Origin: Streptomyces spiramenti
Lineage (GTDB): Bacteria > Actinomycetota > Actinomycetes > Streptomycetales > Streptomycetaceae
Reading direction: 5' to 3'
Assembly (NCBI RefSeq): GCF_012034385.1
Contig: NZ_JAAVJB010000031.1
Location: forward strand, 1-35,956
DNA length: 35,956 bases
A program made the position numbers and the translations under genes. Every line of letters starts with the position of its first letter. Within the stretch, counting starts at the first letter, position 1. This document shows, piece by piece, positions 19,711 through 28,881 of the stretch. Under the pieces are notes generated by a model, which was not told the DNA's origin, searched no databases, and saw nothing but the letters and a program-made list of their open reading frames with translations.

Positions 19711-19728
19711 ACGTGAACGCTATCACAA
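19711..19728 (-). promoter_or_regulatory. Rex-like operator upstream of the atp operon
   Basis: Read on the minus strand, the 18-mer TTGTGATAGCGTTCACGT matches the Rex consensus TTGTGAAnnnnTTCACAA at 11 of 14 defined positions. Rex is an NADH-sensing repressor of respiratory genes in Streptomyces. The site is 80-97 nt upstream of the atpI start. A separate CGTGTG/CACACG dyad lies further upstream at 19756-19775. No confident -35/-10 pair was assigned. Confidence 0.6.
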
Positions 19729-19863
19729 ACTATTTGATGAGGTCTTTACCTAGTTCGTGTGCAGGAACTCACACGGTCGGGGTAACAGCGGCCCCATCAG
19801 TTGACGGCTGCCCGGCGTACCCCGACAGCGCCCCTGGTGCCACGCCGCCGCAGGCCACAGCGG

Positions 19864-21303
19864 TCAGGAGCTCCGCCGCGAGGAACCGCCCGCGACGCTG
19901 TGGTCGCCCCCCTGGGAGCCCTTGCCATGGCCCTCGTGACGCTCCTCGGCAGTGGGCCGGTCACCTTCCGGGTGCTTCTCCGCGCCCTCGGGGTGCGCCG
20001 GGCGCGCAGCAGCCCGCAACGCGCCCCGGTGGCGGGCCGAGGGCCGGCGCGTGAACCGCCGCCGCTCCCCCACCGCGGTCGCGCCGCTCAACCCCTTGCC
20101 CACCGCTTCCTCGCGGTCCGCCGTCAGTACGGGCTCCGGCCGCCGGTAGCGCGGCGGCACCAGCCGCTGCGCCCAGAGCGGGGCCCGCGGGGTGAACCGC
20201 GGCAGCAGCAGCAGCACCAGCCCCACCGCGGACAGCAGGACGATGATCGAGACCACCAGCACGCTCTCGCCCTGCACCGTGAAGCCGACGGTGCCGAAGG
20301 CGATCAGCGCCGACCAGAAGTACATGATCAGCACCGCGCGGCTGTGGCTGTGGCCGATCTCCAGCAGCCGGTGGTGCAGGTGCCCCCGGTCCGCCGCGAA
20401 CGGCGACTGCCCGTTCCACGTCCGGCGCACCACCGCCAGCAGCAGGTCCGCGACGGGCACCGCGATGATGGTCAGCGGCAGCAGCAGCGGGATGTACACC
20501 GGGACCATCTCGTGGACCGTCTGCCGCACCGAGCCCGGGAAGAGGTTCAACCGGTCCGGGTCCACCTGGCCGGTCACCGACGCGGCGGAGGCCGCCATCA
20601 CCAGGCCCAGCAGCATCGACCCCGAGTCACCCATGAAGATCCGCGCGGGGTGCATGTTGTGGGGCAGGAACCCCAGGCACATACCGATCAGCACGGCGGA
20701 GAACAGTGTCGCCGGCGCCGCCGCCTCCACGCCGTGGCCGTACCAGAGTCGGTAGGTGTAGAGGAAGAACGCCGCCGCGGCGATGCACACCATGCCCGCG
20801 GCGAGGCCGTCGAGGCCGTCGACGAAGTTGACCGCGTTGATGGTGACGACGACCAGCGCGACCGTCAGCAGGATCGACTGCACCGGCGTCAGCGCCACGA
20901 CGCCCACCCCGGGAATCGGCAGCCAGAGGATCGCCAGCCCCTGCATCACCATGACACCGGCGGCGATCATCTGGCAGCCCAGCTTCACCAGGGCGTCGAC
21001 ACCCCACTTGTCGTCCAGCACGCCGAGCAGCCAGATGAGGCCGGCGCCGGCCAGCAGGGCCCGCGGTTCGCTGGAGGAGGTGAACACCTCACCGATCTTG
21101 CTCAACTGCGAGGCGACGAGCAGGCCGGCGCAGAGCCCGCCGAACATCGCGATGCCGCCGAGCCGGGGGGTCGGCTCCCGGTGCACGTCCCGCGCACGGA
21201 TCTGCGGCACGGCACCGACGGCGATCGCGAACTTCCGCACCGGGCCGGTCAGCAGATACGTCACGGCCGCTGTCACGCAGAGCGTCAGCAGGTATTCGCG
21301 CAC
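19864..21303 (-). CDS. Polyprenyl-phosphate N-acetylhexosamine-1-phosphate transferase (WecA/TagO-like)
   Basis: 479 aa. GTG start at 21303 with GGGGAG 3-4 nt upstream. It is a multi-spanning membrane enzyme of the MraY/WecA family, transferring a sugar phosphate from a UDP-sugar onto undecaprenyl- or decaprenyl-phosphate, the first step of wall polymer assembly. Motifs: DD at 97-98 (LLGVLDDKWG), NFVDGLDGLAAG, the metal-binding FMGDSGS and the His-rich DRGHLHHRL. After the last helix (about residue 370) comes a 110-residue hydrophilic tail rich in Arg, His, Glu and Gly, absent from short homologues and probably disordered. It lies between the phosphatase and the atp operon. The exact sugar cannot be stated. 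Confidence 0.9.
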   Translation of the reverse strand: MREYLLTLCVTAAVTYLLTGPVRKFAIAVGAVPQIRARDVHREPTPRLGGIAMFGGLCAGLLVASQLSKIGEVFTSSSEPRALLAGAGLIWLLGVLDDKWGVDALVKLGCQMIAAGVMVMQGLAILWLPIPGVGVVALTPVQSILLTVALVVVTINAVNFVDGLDGLAAGMVCIAAAAFFLYTYRLWYGHGVEAAAPATLFSAVLIGMCLGFLPHNMHPARIFMGDSGSMLLGLVMAASAASVTGQVDPDRLNLFPGSVRQTVHEMVPVYIPLLLPLTIIAVPVADLLLAVVRRTWNGQSPFAADRGHLHHRLLEIGHSHSRAVLIMYFWSALIAFGTVGFTVQGESVLVVSIIVLLSAVGLVLLLLPRFTPRAPLWAQRLVPPRYRRPEPVLTADREEAVGKGLSGATAVGERRRFTRRPSARHRGALRAAARPAHPEGAEKHPEGDRPTAEERHEGHGKGSQGGDHSVAGGSSRRSS

Positions 21304-21425
21304 GGGCTCCCCTGTGTGATTCGGACCTCAAGCCCCACACCCTAGCCCCAGACCACGGGGCCCCCGCACGCTCCCACCTGCCGTGGACGGCCGACCGCCA
21401 CCCTCGGTGCGGCGTGCGGCCCAGC

Positions 21426-21442
21426 GGTCACCGCGGGTGACC
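21426..21442 (-). terminator. Short hairpin after the phosphatase-like gene
   Basis: A 7-bp perfect stem (21426-21432 with 21436-21442) with a 3-nt loop lies 30 nt after the stop codon. It is short, so it may be only a weak terminator. Confidence 0.35.
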
Positions 21443-21471
21443 ACGGTGCGGGTGCGTCCGGCGGGAGCGGC

Positions 21472-22140
21472 TCACTCCCCCGGTGCGCCGGGGACACCGG
21501 TGATGGCGGTGACGACCGGGTCGAGCGCCGTCCGGATCTCCTCGCCCACGCTGCGGAAGTACGGGATCGGAGCGCCGTACGGGTCCTGCACCTCGTCGGC
21601 CTCCGCCGTCGGCGCGGCCAGCCAGCCGCGCAGCGCCGCCGCGGCGCGGCTGAGCGCGCGCGCCCGGATGACCAGGCCCCCGGGCTCGCGGGCGTCCGGC
21701 AACTGCCCCATGTCGATCACCCGGACCAGCCGGGTGAACTCCTTGAGGGTGAACGTCCGCAGCCCGGCCGAGTGGCCCATGGAGATCACCTGGGCGCGGT
21801 GGTCCCGCGTCGCGGTGAGGACCAGGTCGGCACGGATGACGTGCTCGTCCAGCAGCTCCCGGCCGGTGAAGTTGTCGGTGTCGGCCCCGAACTCGTCCAG
21901 CACCTGCGCGGCGTGCGCCTCCATGGGCGCGCCGACATGGCCCCACGTCCCCGCGCTCTCCACCACCAGTCCGGCGTCGGAGCCGAGCCGTTCGACGACC
22001 GCGAGCCGGGTGAGTCGCTCGGTGATCGGGGAACGGCACACGTTCCCGGTGGAGACGTGCAGGATTCGGAAGACCTGGTCGGCCTCGGGGGGCCGGAACG
22101 CGGCTATGCCGGCGTCCGCGTCACTGGCAGCCGCGGTCAA
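21472..22140 (-). CDS. Low-molecular-weight protein tyrosine phosphatase homologue, nucleophile Cys replaced by Ser
   Basis: 222 aa. The phosphate-binding loop reads VSTGNVCRSP (residues 29-38) where active enzymes have V-C-x-G-N-x-C-R-S-P. The codon at 22051-22053 is TCC (Ser30) at the position of the catalytic Cys. The second Cys (Cys35), the Arg and the Asp of the DPY general-acid loop (VQDPYGAP) remain. The protein is also about 60 residues longer than typical members. Its ATG overlaps the tsaC stop by 4 nt, so it is co-translated with it. It may be a phosphate-binding pseudophosphatase or use an altered chemistry; activity cannot be assumed. Confidence 0.85.
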   Translation of the reverse strand: MTAAASDADAGIAAFRPPEADQVFRILHVSTGNVCRSPITERLTRLAVVERLGSDAGLVVESAGTWGHVGAPMEAHAAQVLDEFGADTDNFTGRELLDEHVIRADLVLTATRDHRAQVISMGHSAGLRTFTLKEFTRLVRVIDMGQLPDAREPGGLVIRARALSRAAAALRGWLAAPTAEADEVQDPYGAPIPYFRSVGEEIRTALDPVVTAITGVPGAPGE

Positions 22141-22784
22141 TGGGGGGTCTCCAGATCGGGTACCACCGAGCGCAGCTCCTCCTCGCTCACCGCCCCGGGC
22201 CGCAGCAGCACCGGCACGTCACCGGTGATGTCGACGATGGAGGAGGGAACGTCGCTGGGGGTGGGGCCGCCGTCCAGGTAGACCGCTACGGAGTCACCGA
22301 GCATGCGCTGCGCGGCATCGCAGTCCTGCGGCGCCGCCTCGCCGGTGAGGTTGGCGCTGGAGACGGCGATCGGGCCGAAGTCCTTGAGGACCTCCAGCGC
22401 CACCGGGTGGAGCGGCATCCGCACCGCGACCGTCCCGTGGGTCTCGCCGAGGTCCCAGGTGAGGGACGGCTGGTGGCGGGCGACCAGGGTCAGCCCACCG
22501 GGCCAGAAGGCGTCCACCAGCTCCCAGGCGCTGTCGGTCATCCCGGTGACGAGGCCGTGCAGGGTGTTGGGCGAGCCGACCAGGACGGGGGACGGCATGT
22601 TCCGTCCGCGTCCCTTGGCCTCCAGCAGGTCCCCGACGGCACGCTTGTTGAAGGCGTCCGCCCCGACCCCGTAGAGGGTGTCGGTGGGCAGGACGACGAG
22701 GTCCCCGCGGCGGATGGCGGAGACGGCCTCCCGCAGGCCGTGCTTGCGGTCCGCCGCGTCGGTGCAGTCATAGCGCCGTGGCAT
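22137..22784 (-). CDS. tsaC: L-threonylcarbamoyladenylate synthase (TsaC/YrdC/Sua5 family)
   Basis: 215 aa; ATG at 22784 with GAAGGAG about 10 nt upstream. It makes threonylcarbamoyl-AMP from Thr, bicarbonate and ATP, the first step of t6A37 synthesis on ANN-decoding tRNAs. Motifs: PTDTLYGVG (33-41), the KGRGRN basic loop, FWPGGLTLV, VAVRMPLHP and SSANLTG. The C-terminus is short, without the extra Sua5 domain. It follows prmC after 29 bp and overlaps the phosphatase-like gene by 4 nt. Confidence 0.93.
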   Translation of the reverse strand: MPRRYDCTDAADRKHGLREAVSAIRRGDLVVLPTDTLYGVGADAFNKRAVGDLLEAKGRGRNMPSPVLVGSPNTLHGLVTGMTDSAWELVDAFWPGGLTLVARHQPSLTWDLGETHGTVAVRMPLHPVALEVLKDFGPIAVSSANLTGEAAPQDCDAAQRMLGDSVAVYLDGGPTPSDVPSSIVDITGDVPVLLRPGAVSEEELRSVVPDLETPH

Positions 22785-22813
22785 CGGTGCGTGCTCCTTC
22801 GATGCGCCCCGCG

Positions 22814-23695
22814 TCAGCGGGTGACCCGGCGAGCCGTGGCGAACCGGGGTCGGTTGTTGAGATCGGGGTGGTCCGCCGCGTCGGCCCAGCCGCGGTCCTC
22901 GGTGAAGATCCAGGGCACCTGTCCGCCCTGGGTGTCGGCGTGCTCGACGACGACGATGCCGCCGGGGCGCAGCAGCCGGTGGGCGGCGCGTTCCAGGCCG
23001 CGGATGGTCTCCAGACCGTCCTCGCCGGAGAACAGCGCCAGTTCGGGGTCGTGGTCGCGGGCCTCGGGTGCGACGTACTCCCACTCGGTGAGCGGGATGT
23101 AGGGCGGGTTGGAGACCACGAGGTCGACCTGCCCGTCGAGTTCGGGGAGGGCGGTGAGGGCGTCGCCGTGGTGCAGGGTGACGCGGGCCCCCTCGGCGGT
23201 GTTCGCCACGTTGCGCCGGGCCCAGCCGAGGGCGTCCTCGTCCAGTTCCACGGCGTGGACGCGGGAGCGCGGCACCTCCTGCGCGAGGGCGAGCGCGATG
23301 GCGCCCGACCCGGTGCACAGGTCCACGATCAGCGGCTCGGCCACGTCCATCGCACGGACCGCGTCTATCGCCCAGCCGACGACGGACTCGGTCTCGGGCC
23401 GCGGTACGAACACGCCCGCGCCGACCTGGAGTTCGAGGTAGCGGAAGAACGCGCGGCCGGTGATGTGCTGCAACGGCTCGCGGGCCTCCCGTCGGGCGAC
23501 CGCCTCCCAGTAGCGGGCGTCGAAGTCGGCGTCACCCACCAGGTGCAGCTTGGCGCGGTCGGTGGCGTGCACGAACGCCGCCAGTTCCTCGGCGTCGAAC
23601 CGGGGGCTGGCGACCCCCGCGGCGGCGAGCCGCTGGGTGGCCTGGGCCACTTCGGCGAGCAGCAGCGAGCGGGGCGGCGGGGAGGTCGGAGTCAC
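22814..23695 (-). CDS. prmC: Release factor N5-glutamine methyltransferase
   Basis: 293 aa from the GTG at 23695, which has GGGTGG 5-6 nt upstream; the GTG at 23704 three codons earlier is an alternative with no ribosome binding site. PrmC (HemK) methylates the Gln of the GGQ motif in release factors. It has an N-terminal helical substrate-binding domain (about 1-75), the SAM-binding [14 protein letters not shown] (from residue 125) and the catalytic NPPY (196-199). It follows its own substrate gene prfA, with about 130 bp between. Confidence 0.95.
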   Translation of the reverse strand: MTPTSPPPRSLLLAEVAQATQRLAAAGVASPRFDAEELAAFVHATDRAKLHLVGDADFDARYWEAVARREAREPLQHITGRAFFRYLELQVGAGVFVPRPETESVVGWAIDAVRAMDVAEPLIVDLCTGSGAIALALAQEVPRSRVHAVELDEDALGWARRNVANTAEGARVTLHHGDALTALPELDGQVDLVVSNPPYIPLTEWEYVAPEARDHDPELALFSGEDGLETIRGLERAAHRLLRPGGIVVVEHADTQGGQVPWIFTEDRGWADAADHPDLNNRPRFATARRVTR

Positions 23696-23824
23696 GGAAC
23701 CCACCCTACGTTCACCGTGTCCCTTCGTTTCTCACGTCGCCGCGCGTGCGGCGGTCGACGCCCGGGCCCGTGCGGTGCGGGGCCGCGGGCGGTCGCCCGC
23801 GGCGCGTCCCCCGACCGTCCCCGG

Positions 23825-24895
<1,071 letters not shown>

Positions 24896-25048
24896 GATCG
24901 GTGGCTCCCGGGACGCTGGTGTCGGTGGCTGGGTGCGGATCGCTGGGGCCGGCGGGGTGGACACCGCCGGCGCGGGCCGCCTGCGGGCGGCCCCGGTCCG
25001 TGCGTGCCACGGGTTCCCCGCGCGGCACCGTACGGAAAACGCCGGTCC

Positions 25049-25073
25049 GGCCGCCCCCTCGCGGGGAGCGGCC
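25049..25073 (-). terminator. rpmE terminator
   Basis: A 10-bp stem with one G-U pair (outer GGCCGC/GCGGCC) and a 5-nt loop lies 19-43 nt after the rpmE stop. On the minus strand it is followed some 8 nt later by a TTTT run, rare in this genome. Confidence 0.65.
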
Positions 25074-25091
25074 GAGCCGGCGTACCGTGCG

Positions 25092-25307
25092 CTACTTCTT
25101 GGCGTTCTTGCCGAACCGCGCCTCGAACCGGGCCACCCGGCCACCGGTGTCGAGGATCTTCTGCTTGCCGGTGTAGAACGGGTGGCACTCGGAGCAGACG
25201 TCGGCGCGGACGCTGCCGCTCTTGACGGTGCTACGGGTGGTGAACGAGGCGCCGCAGGTGCAGCTGACCTGGGTCTCCACGTATTCCGGGTGGACGTCGC
25301 GCTTCAC
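25092..25307 (-). CDS. rpmE: 50S ribosomal protein L31 (zinc-binding, four-Cys form)
   Basis: 71 aa. GTG at 25307 with AGGAG 6 nt upstream. Cys16, Cys18, Cys38 and Cys41 form a CxC...CxxC zinc ribbon, marking this as the C+ form that normally serves under zinc sufficiency; the zinc-free paralogue would be elsewhere. Conserved [17 protein letters not shown] and [12 protein letters not shown] are present. It has its own upstream SigR-like promoter and downstream hairpin, so it can be transcribed alone. The L31 gene is an established SigR target in Streptomyces coelicolor. Confidence 0.97.
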   Translation of the reverse strand: MKRDVHPEYVETQVSCTCGASFTTRSTVKSGSVRADVCSECHPFYTGKQKILDTGGRVARFEARFGKNAKK

Positions 25308-25412
25308 GGGGATCTCCTATGTCTCACGGGAGGGCTCCGGGTCGCTCCGCCGAGTGCGTCGCGTGAACCGGGGCCGATCCACCAGTCTGCCAGGACCGGT
25401 CGTGACAGCCAA

Positions 25413-25439
25413 AACGTGATCCCGGGGCCCGGTATTCCC
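25413..25439 (-). promoter_or_regulatory. SigR-type promoter of rpmE
   Basis: On the minus strand GGGAAT (25434-25439) is followed after exactly 18 bp by GTT (25413-25415). This matches the SigR thiol-stress consensus GGGAAT-N18-GTT. The predicted leader is about 100 nt. The 12-mer CCGGTATTCCCC on the plus strand is shared with the rho promoter. Confidence 0.75.
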
Positions 25440-25502
25440 CGCCGCTGCCCGCCCCCGCGGACGGACGGAGGCCGGCGGTTCGCGCCGGGGGCGGCGATGG
25501 GC

Positions 25503-26606
25503 TCAGCCGCTGATCGCGGGCGGCTCCGCGTCGCGCTTCGGCTCGGCCTCGGAGCCCTCGGTGAGACGCTCCGGTACCGGCTCGTCGGCCCGGAGCGCGT
25601 CCCACACCCCGGACGCCTGCGGCTCCAGGGGGACGACCCGGTTGGGGTCGGTCGCGTCGTACCCGACCGGCAGCGTCACCGTCTGGAGGCGGTCGGGGTC
25701 GACGTCGCCGAGCCGCCGGGCGAGAGCGGTGAGCTCCGACACGGAGGCGAGGGCGCTGTCGGTGGTGACCGCGCCGGTGGCGGTGTCGGCCAGCCGGTAG
25801 AGCCGGCGGGGGTCACCGAGCACACCGACGTCCTTCACCTCCTCCGCCAGCGCGCGGATGAAGGAGTGCTGGAGTGCGATGCGCTCCAGGTCGCTGCCGT
25901 CCCCGAGGCTCTTGCGGGTCCGCACCAGCGCCAGCGCCGTCTCGCCGTCCAGCCGGTGGGACCCCGCGGCGAGGTCGAGTCGGCTGTCGGAGTCCCGCAG
26001 CGGGCGGTCGAGGGTCACCTCGACGCCGCCGAGGGCGTCGATCATCTTCTCGAAGCCGCGGAAGTCGACCTCCACGTAGTGGTCCATCCGCACCCCGGTC
26101 ATCGCCTCGGCGGTCTTCACCGCGCAGACCGGTCCGCCCACCGCGAACGCCTCGTTGAACATCACGCGTTCCGCCGCGGGAACCGGCCGTCCGTCCTCGT
26201 CCCGGCAGGCGGGCCGGTCGACCAGGGTGTCCCTCGGGATCGACACCACGGTGCCTCCCCGCCGGTCCTCGGCGAGGTGCACCACCATCGCGGTGTCGGC
26301 GCGGGGCCCGCCCTGCTGCCGGCCGTACACCTCGTTCTCGCCCTCCCTGCTGTCGGAGCCCAGCACGAGGATGTCGAGGGATCCCCCGGGTTCGTCCTCC
26401 GGTCGGTCACCGCCGAGCGCGGCATCGATGTCGATCTCGGAGATGTTGCCGTCGAACCGCAGGTAGAGCGCGGTGGCGCCGCCACCGGCGAGCAGCAGCA
26501 TCGCGAGCAGCGCCCCGGTCACCGCGTACACCGCCTGCCGCCGGCGGACCGGCGGCGCGCGGTGGCGCGGGGGCCGAGGGCCCCAGCCGGGGAACTGCTG
26601 TGCCAT
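25503..26606 (-). CDS. LytR-CpsA-Psr (LCP) family glycopolymer transferase
   Basis: 367 aa; ATG at 26606, with upstream in-frame starts judged weaker. LCP proteins attach teichoic-acid-like or capsular polymers from a lipid carrier to peptidoglycan. A cytoplasmic N-terminus (1-25, Pro/Arg-rich) precedes one membrane helix (about 26-48). The LCP domain starts near residue 77 with LGSDSR (82-87), PRADTAM with Arg and Asp that bind the pyrophosphate lipid, SIPRDT (123-128) and the late RTRKSLGDGSDLERIALQHSFI. It lies between rho and rpmE with clear gaps on both sides. The wecA-type gene in this window acts in the same general pathway. Confidence 0.92.
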   Translation of the reverse strand: MAQQFPGWGPRPPRHRAPPVRRRQAVYAVTGALLAMLLLAGGGATALYLRFDGNISEIDIDAALGGDRPEDEPGGSLDILVLGSDSREGENEVYGRQQGGPRADTAMVVHLAEDRRGGTVVSIPRDTLVDRPACRDEDGRPVPAAERVMFNEAFAVGGPVCAVKTAEAMTGVRMDHYVEVDFRGFEKMIDALGGVEVTLDRPLRDSDSRLDLAAGSHRLDGETALALVRTRKSLGDGSDLERIALQHSFIRALAEEVKDVGVLGDPRRLYRLADTATGAVTTDSALASVSELTALARRLGDVDPDRLQTVTLPVGYDATDPNRVVPLEPQASGVWDALRADEPVPERLTEGSEAEPKRDAEPPAISG

Positions 26607-26750
26607 GGTCACCGTCCCGTCCTCGGGCACGCCCGGCCCGGGAGGGCCGACGGGGCCGCGCGGGACGACCCGGATCACCCGATTGTGGCCCGCTCACCGG
26701 GTCGGCGCCGCCCGTGGCGGTCCGGCGTTACGGCGAACGGGGGACGACGA

Positions 26751-26786
26751 CGGGGCTGCCCCACCAGCGGTGGTGGGGCAGCCCCG
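26751..26786 (-). terminator. rho gene terminator, 16-bp perfect stem
   Basis: Positions 26751-26766 pair perfectly with 26771-26786 around a 4-nt loop, starting 56 nt after the rho stop. It separates rho from the LCP gene. Confidence 0.8.
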
Positions 26787-26841
26787 GACGTGGTATCCGG
26801 CACGCCGCGGGCCCCCGGTCGGGGGCGACGCGGCGCGGCGG

Positions 26842-28881
26842 TCAGTCGCCGCTGCTGGGCGAGGGGGTGTTCTTCTGGATCTGCATCAGGAACTCGGCGT
26901 TGGACTTGGTCTGCTTCATCTTGTCCAGCAGCAGCTCGATCGCCTGCTGCTGGTCCAGGGCGTGCAGCACCCGGCGGAGCTTCCAGACGACGGCCAGCTC
27001 CTCGGCTCCCATCAGGATCTCCTCCTTACGGGTACCGGAGGCGTCCACGTCCACGGCCGGGAAGATGCGCTTGTCGGCGAGCTTCCGGTCGAGCTTGAGC
27101 TCCATGTTGCCGGTGCCCTTGAACTCCTCGAAGATCACCTCGTCCGCGCGGGAGCCGGTGTCGACCAGGGCGGTGGCGAGGATGGTCAGCGAGCCGCCGT
27201 CCTCGATGTTCCGCGCCGCGCCGAAGAACTTCTTCGGCGGGTACAGGGCGGTGGAGTCCACACCACCGGACATGATGCGCCCGGAGGCGGGGGCCGCCAG
27301 GTTGTAGGCGCGGCCCAGTCGGGTGATGGAGTCCAGCAGGACAACCACGTCGTGCCCCAGCTCCACGAGGCGCTTGGCGCGCTCGATGGCGAGTTCGGCG
27401 ACGACGGTGTGGTCCTCGGCCGGCCGGTCGAAGGTCGAGGAGATGACCTCGCCCTTCACCGACCGCTGCATGTCGGTGACCTCCTCGGGCCGCTCGTCCA
27501 CGAGCACGACCATCAGGTGGCACTCGGGGTTGTTGCGGGTGATCGAGTTGGCGATCGACTGCATGATCATCGTCTTGCCCGTCTTGGGGGGCGCGACGAT
27601 CAGACCGCGCTGGCCCTTGCCGATGGGCGACACCATGTCGATGATCCGCGGGGTGAGCGAGCCCGGCTCGCACTCCAGCCGCAGCCGCTCCTGCGGGTAC
27701 AGCGGTGTCAGCTTGTTGAACTCCTCGCGACCGCGGCCGGAGTCGGCGCCCATACCGTTGACGGAGTCGAGGCGCACCAGCGCGTTGAACTTCTCGCGGC
27801 GCTCGCCGTCGCGGGGCTGGCGCACCGCGCCGGTGACGTGGTCACCCTTGCGCAGGCCGTTCTTGCGGACCTGGGCGAGCGAGACGTACACGTCGTTCGG
27901 GCCCGGGAGGTAGCCGGAGGTCCGCACGAAGGCGTAGTTGTCGAGGATGTCGAGGATGCCCGCGACGGGGATCAGCACATCGTCGTCGGCGACCTGCGGC
28001 TCGCTGAAGTCCTCGCGACCGCCGCTGCGGCGTCCGCGGCGGTCGCGGTAGCGACCGCGTCGGCCGCGGCGACCGCCCTCGAAGTCGTCGTCGCGGTTGG
28101 CGTCCCGGCCACCGTCGCCACGGCCGCCGCCGTCACGGTTGGCGTCACGCCCACCGTCGCGGTTGCCGTCGCCCCGGTTGCCCTCACGGTTGCCCTCACC
28201 ACGGCCACCGTCGCGGTTGCCGTCGCCCCGGTTGCCCTCGCGGTTGCCCTCACCACGGCCACCGTCGCGGTTGCCGCGACCGCCGCCCTGCTGGTTCTGG
28301 CCGCCGCCCTGACCCGAGTTCTTGCCGCGGCGCTCACGCTTGCCCTGGCGCTCGCCGCCGTCGTCCTTGGACGATCCATCAGCGCGCGAGGAATCACCCT
28401 TGCCGCTCTCGGACTTGGCGGCCTGGCCGCCGTCCCCCTTGGCGGTCTCCCGCTCCCTGGGCGCCTGGGCGGCCTCCTGCGCGGAGTCGGCTCCGCCCTC
28501 GTCGCCCTCGGAGCGCGCCGGGGCCTCGGCCTGACCGGCGGCCTTGGCGTCGGTGCGGGCGCGGGAGGTGGCACGCCGCTTCGGCTTCTCCGCCGCGGGT
28601 GCCTCCGCGGCGGGCGCGGACTCCGCGGGCGCGCCGCCGGAGCCCTGCTTCTCCTTGATGACGTCGATCAGCTGGCTCTTGCGCATCCGCGCGGTGCCCC
28701 TGATGCCGAGGCCGGAGGCAACCTGCTGCAGCTCAGCCAGCACCATGCCGTCGAGGCCGGTGCCGGAACGCCGACGACGCGGCGCCTTGGCAGCACTGTC
28801 CGTCACGGACGCGGGGGCAGCACCGGCAGTCTTGTCGGCGCTGTCGGCACTCGCGCCCATCAGATCGGTGGTGTCGCTCAC
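26842..28881 (-). CDS. rho: Transcription termination factor Rho with long Arg/Gly/Asn insertion
   Basis: 679 aa. GTG at 28881 with AAGGA upstream. The Rho_N domain (about 42-80, LDGMVLAELQQVASGLGI) is followed by a low-complexity insertion (about 80-290), first Ala/Glu-rich, then Arg/Gly/Asn/Asp-rich, as in other GC-rich actinobacteria. The cold-shock RNA-binding domain begins near 300, and the RecA-like motor has the P-loop APPKTGKT (430-437) and Walker B VVVLLDSITRLGRAYN. E. coli Rho is 419 aa, so the insertion accounts for the extra length; such insertions add RNA binding in Micrococcus and Streptomyces Rho. Regulated from a SigR-like promoter about 360 bp upstream and ended by a strong hairpin. 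Confidence 0.97.
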   Translation of the reverse strand: MSDTTDLMGASADSADKTAGAAPASVTDSAAKAPRRRRSGTGLDGMVLAELQQVASGLGIRGTARMRKSQLIDVIKEKQGSGGAPAESAPAAEAPAAEKPKRRATSRARTDAKAAGQAEAPARSEGDEGGADSAQEAAQAPRERETAKGDGGQAAKSESGKGDSSRADGSSKDDGGERQGKRERRGKNSGQGGGQNQQGGGRGNRDGGRGEGNREGNRGDGNRDGGRGEGNREGNRGDGNRDGGRDANRDGGGRGDGGRDANRDDDFEGGRRGRRGRYRDRRGRRSGGREDFSEPQVADDDVLIPVAGILDILDNYAFVRTSGYLPGPNDVYVSLAQVRKNGLRKGDHVTGAVRQPRDGERREKFNALVRLDSVNGMGADSGRGREEFNKLTPLYPQERLRLECEPGSLTPRIIDMVSPIGKGQRGLIVAPPKTGKTMIMQSIANSITRNNPECHLMVVLVDERPEEVTDMQRSVKGEVISSTFDRPAEDHTVVAELAIERAKRLVELGHDVVVLLDSITRLGRAYNLAAPASGRIMSGGVDSTALYPPKKFFGAARNIEDGGSLTILATALVDTGSRADEVIFEEFKGTGNMELKLDRKLADKRIFPAVDVDASGTRKEEILMGAEELAVVWKLRRVLHALDQQQAIELLLDKMKQTKSNAEFLMQIQKNTPSPSSGD
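28156..28263 (-). repeat. Two-copy 54-bp direct repeat within rho
   Basis: Residues 207-224 and 225-242 are identical 18-residue units (GGRGEGNREGNRGDGNRD), encoded by almost identical 54-bp copies. Related shorter units (GGRDANRD) follow. The repeat lies in the RNA-binding insertion. Confidence 0.9.
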
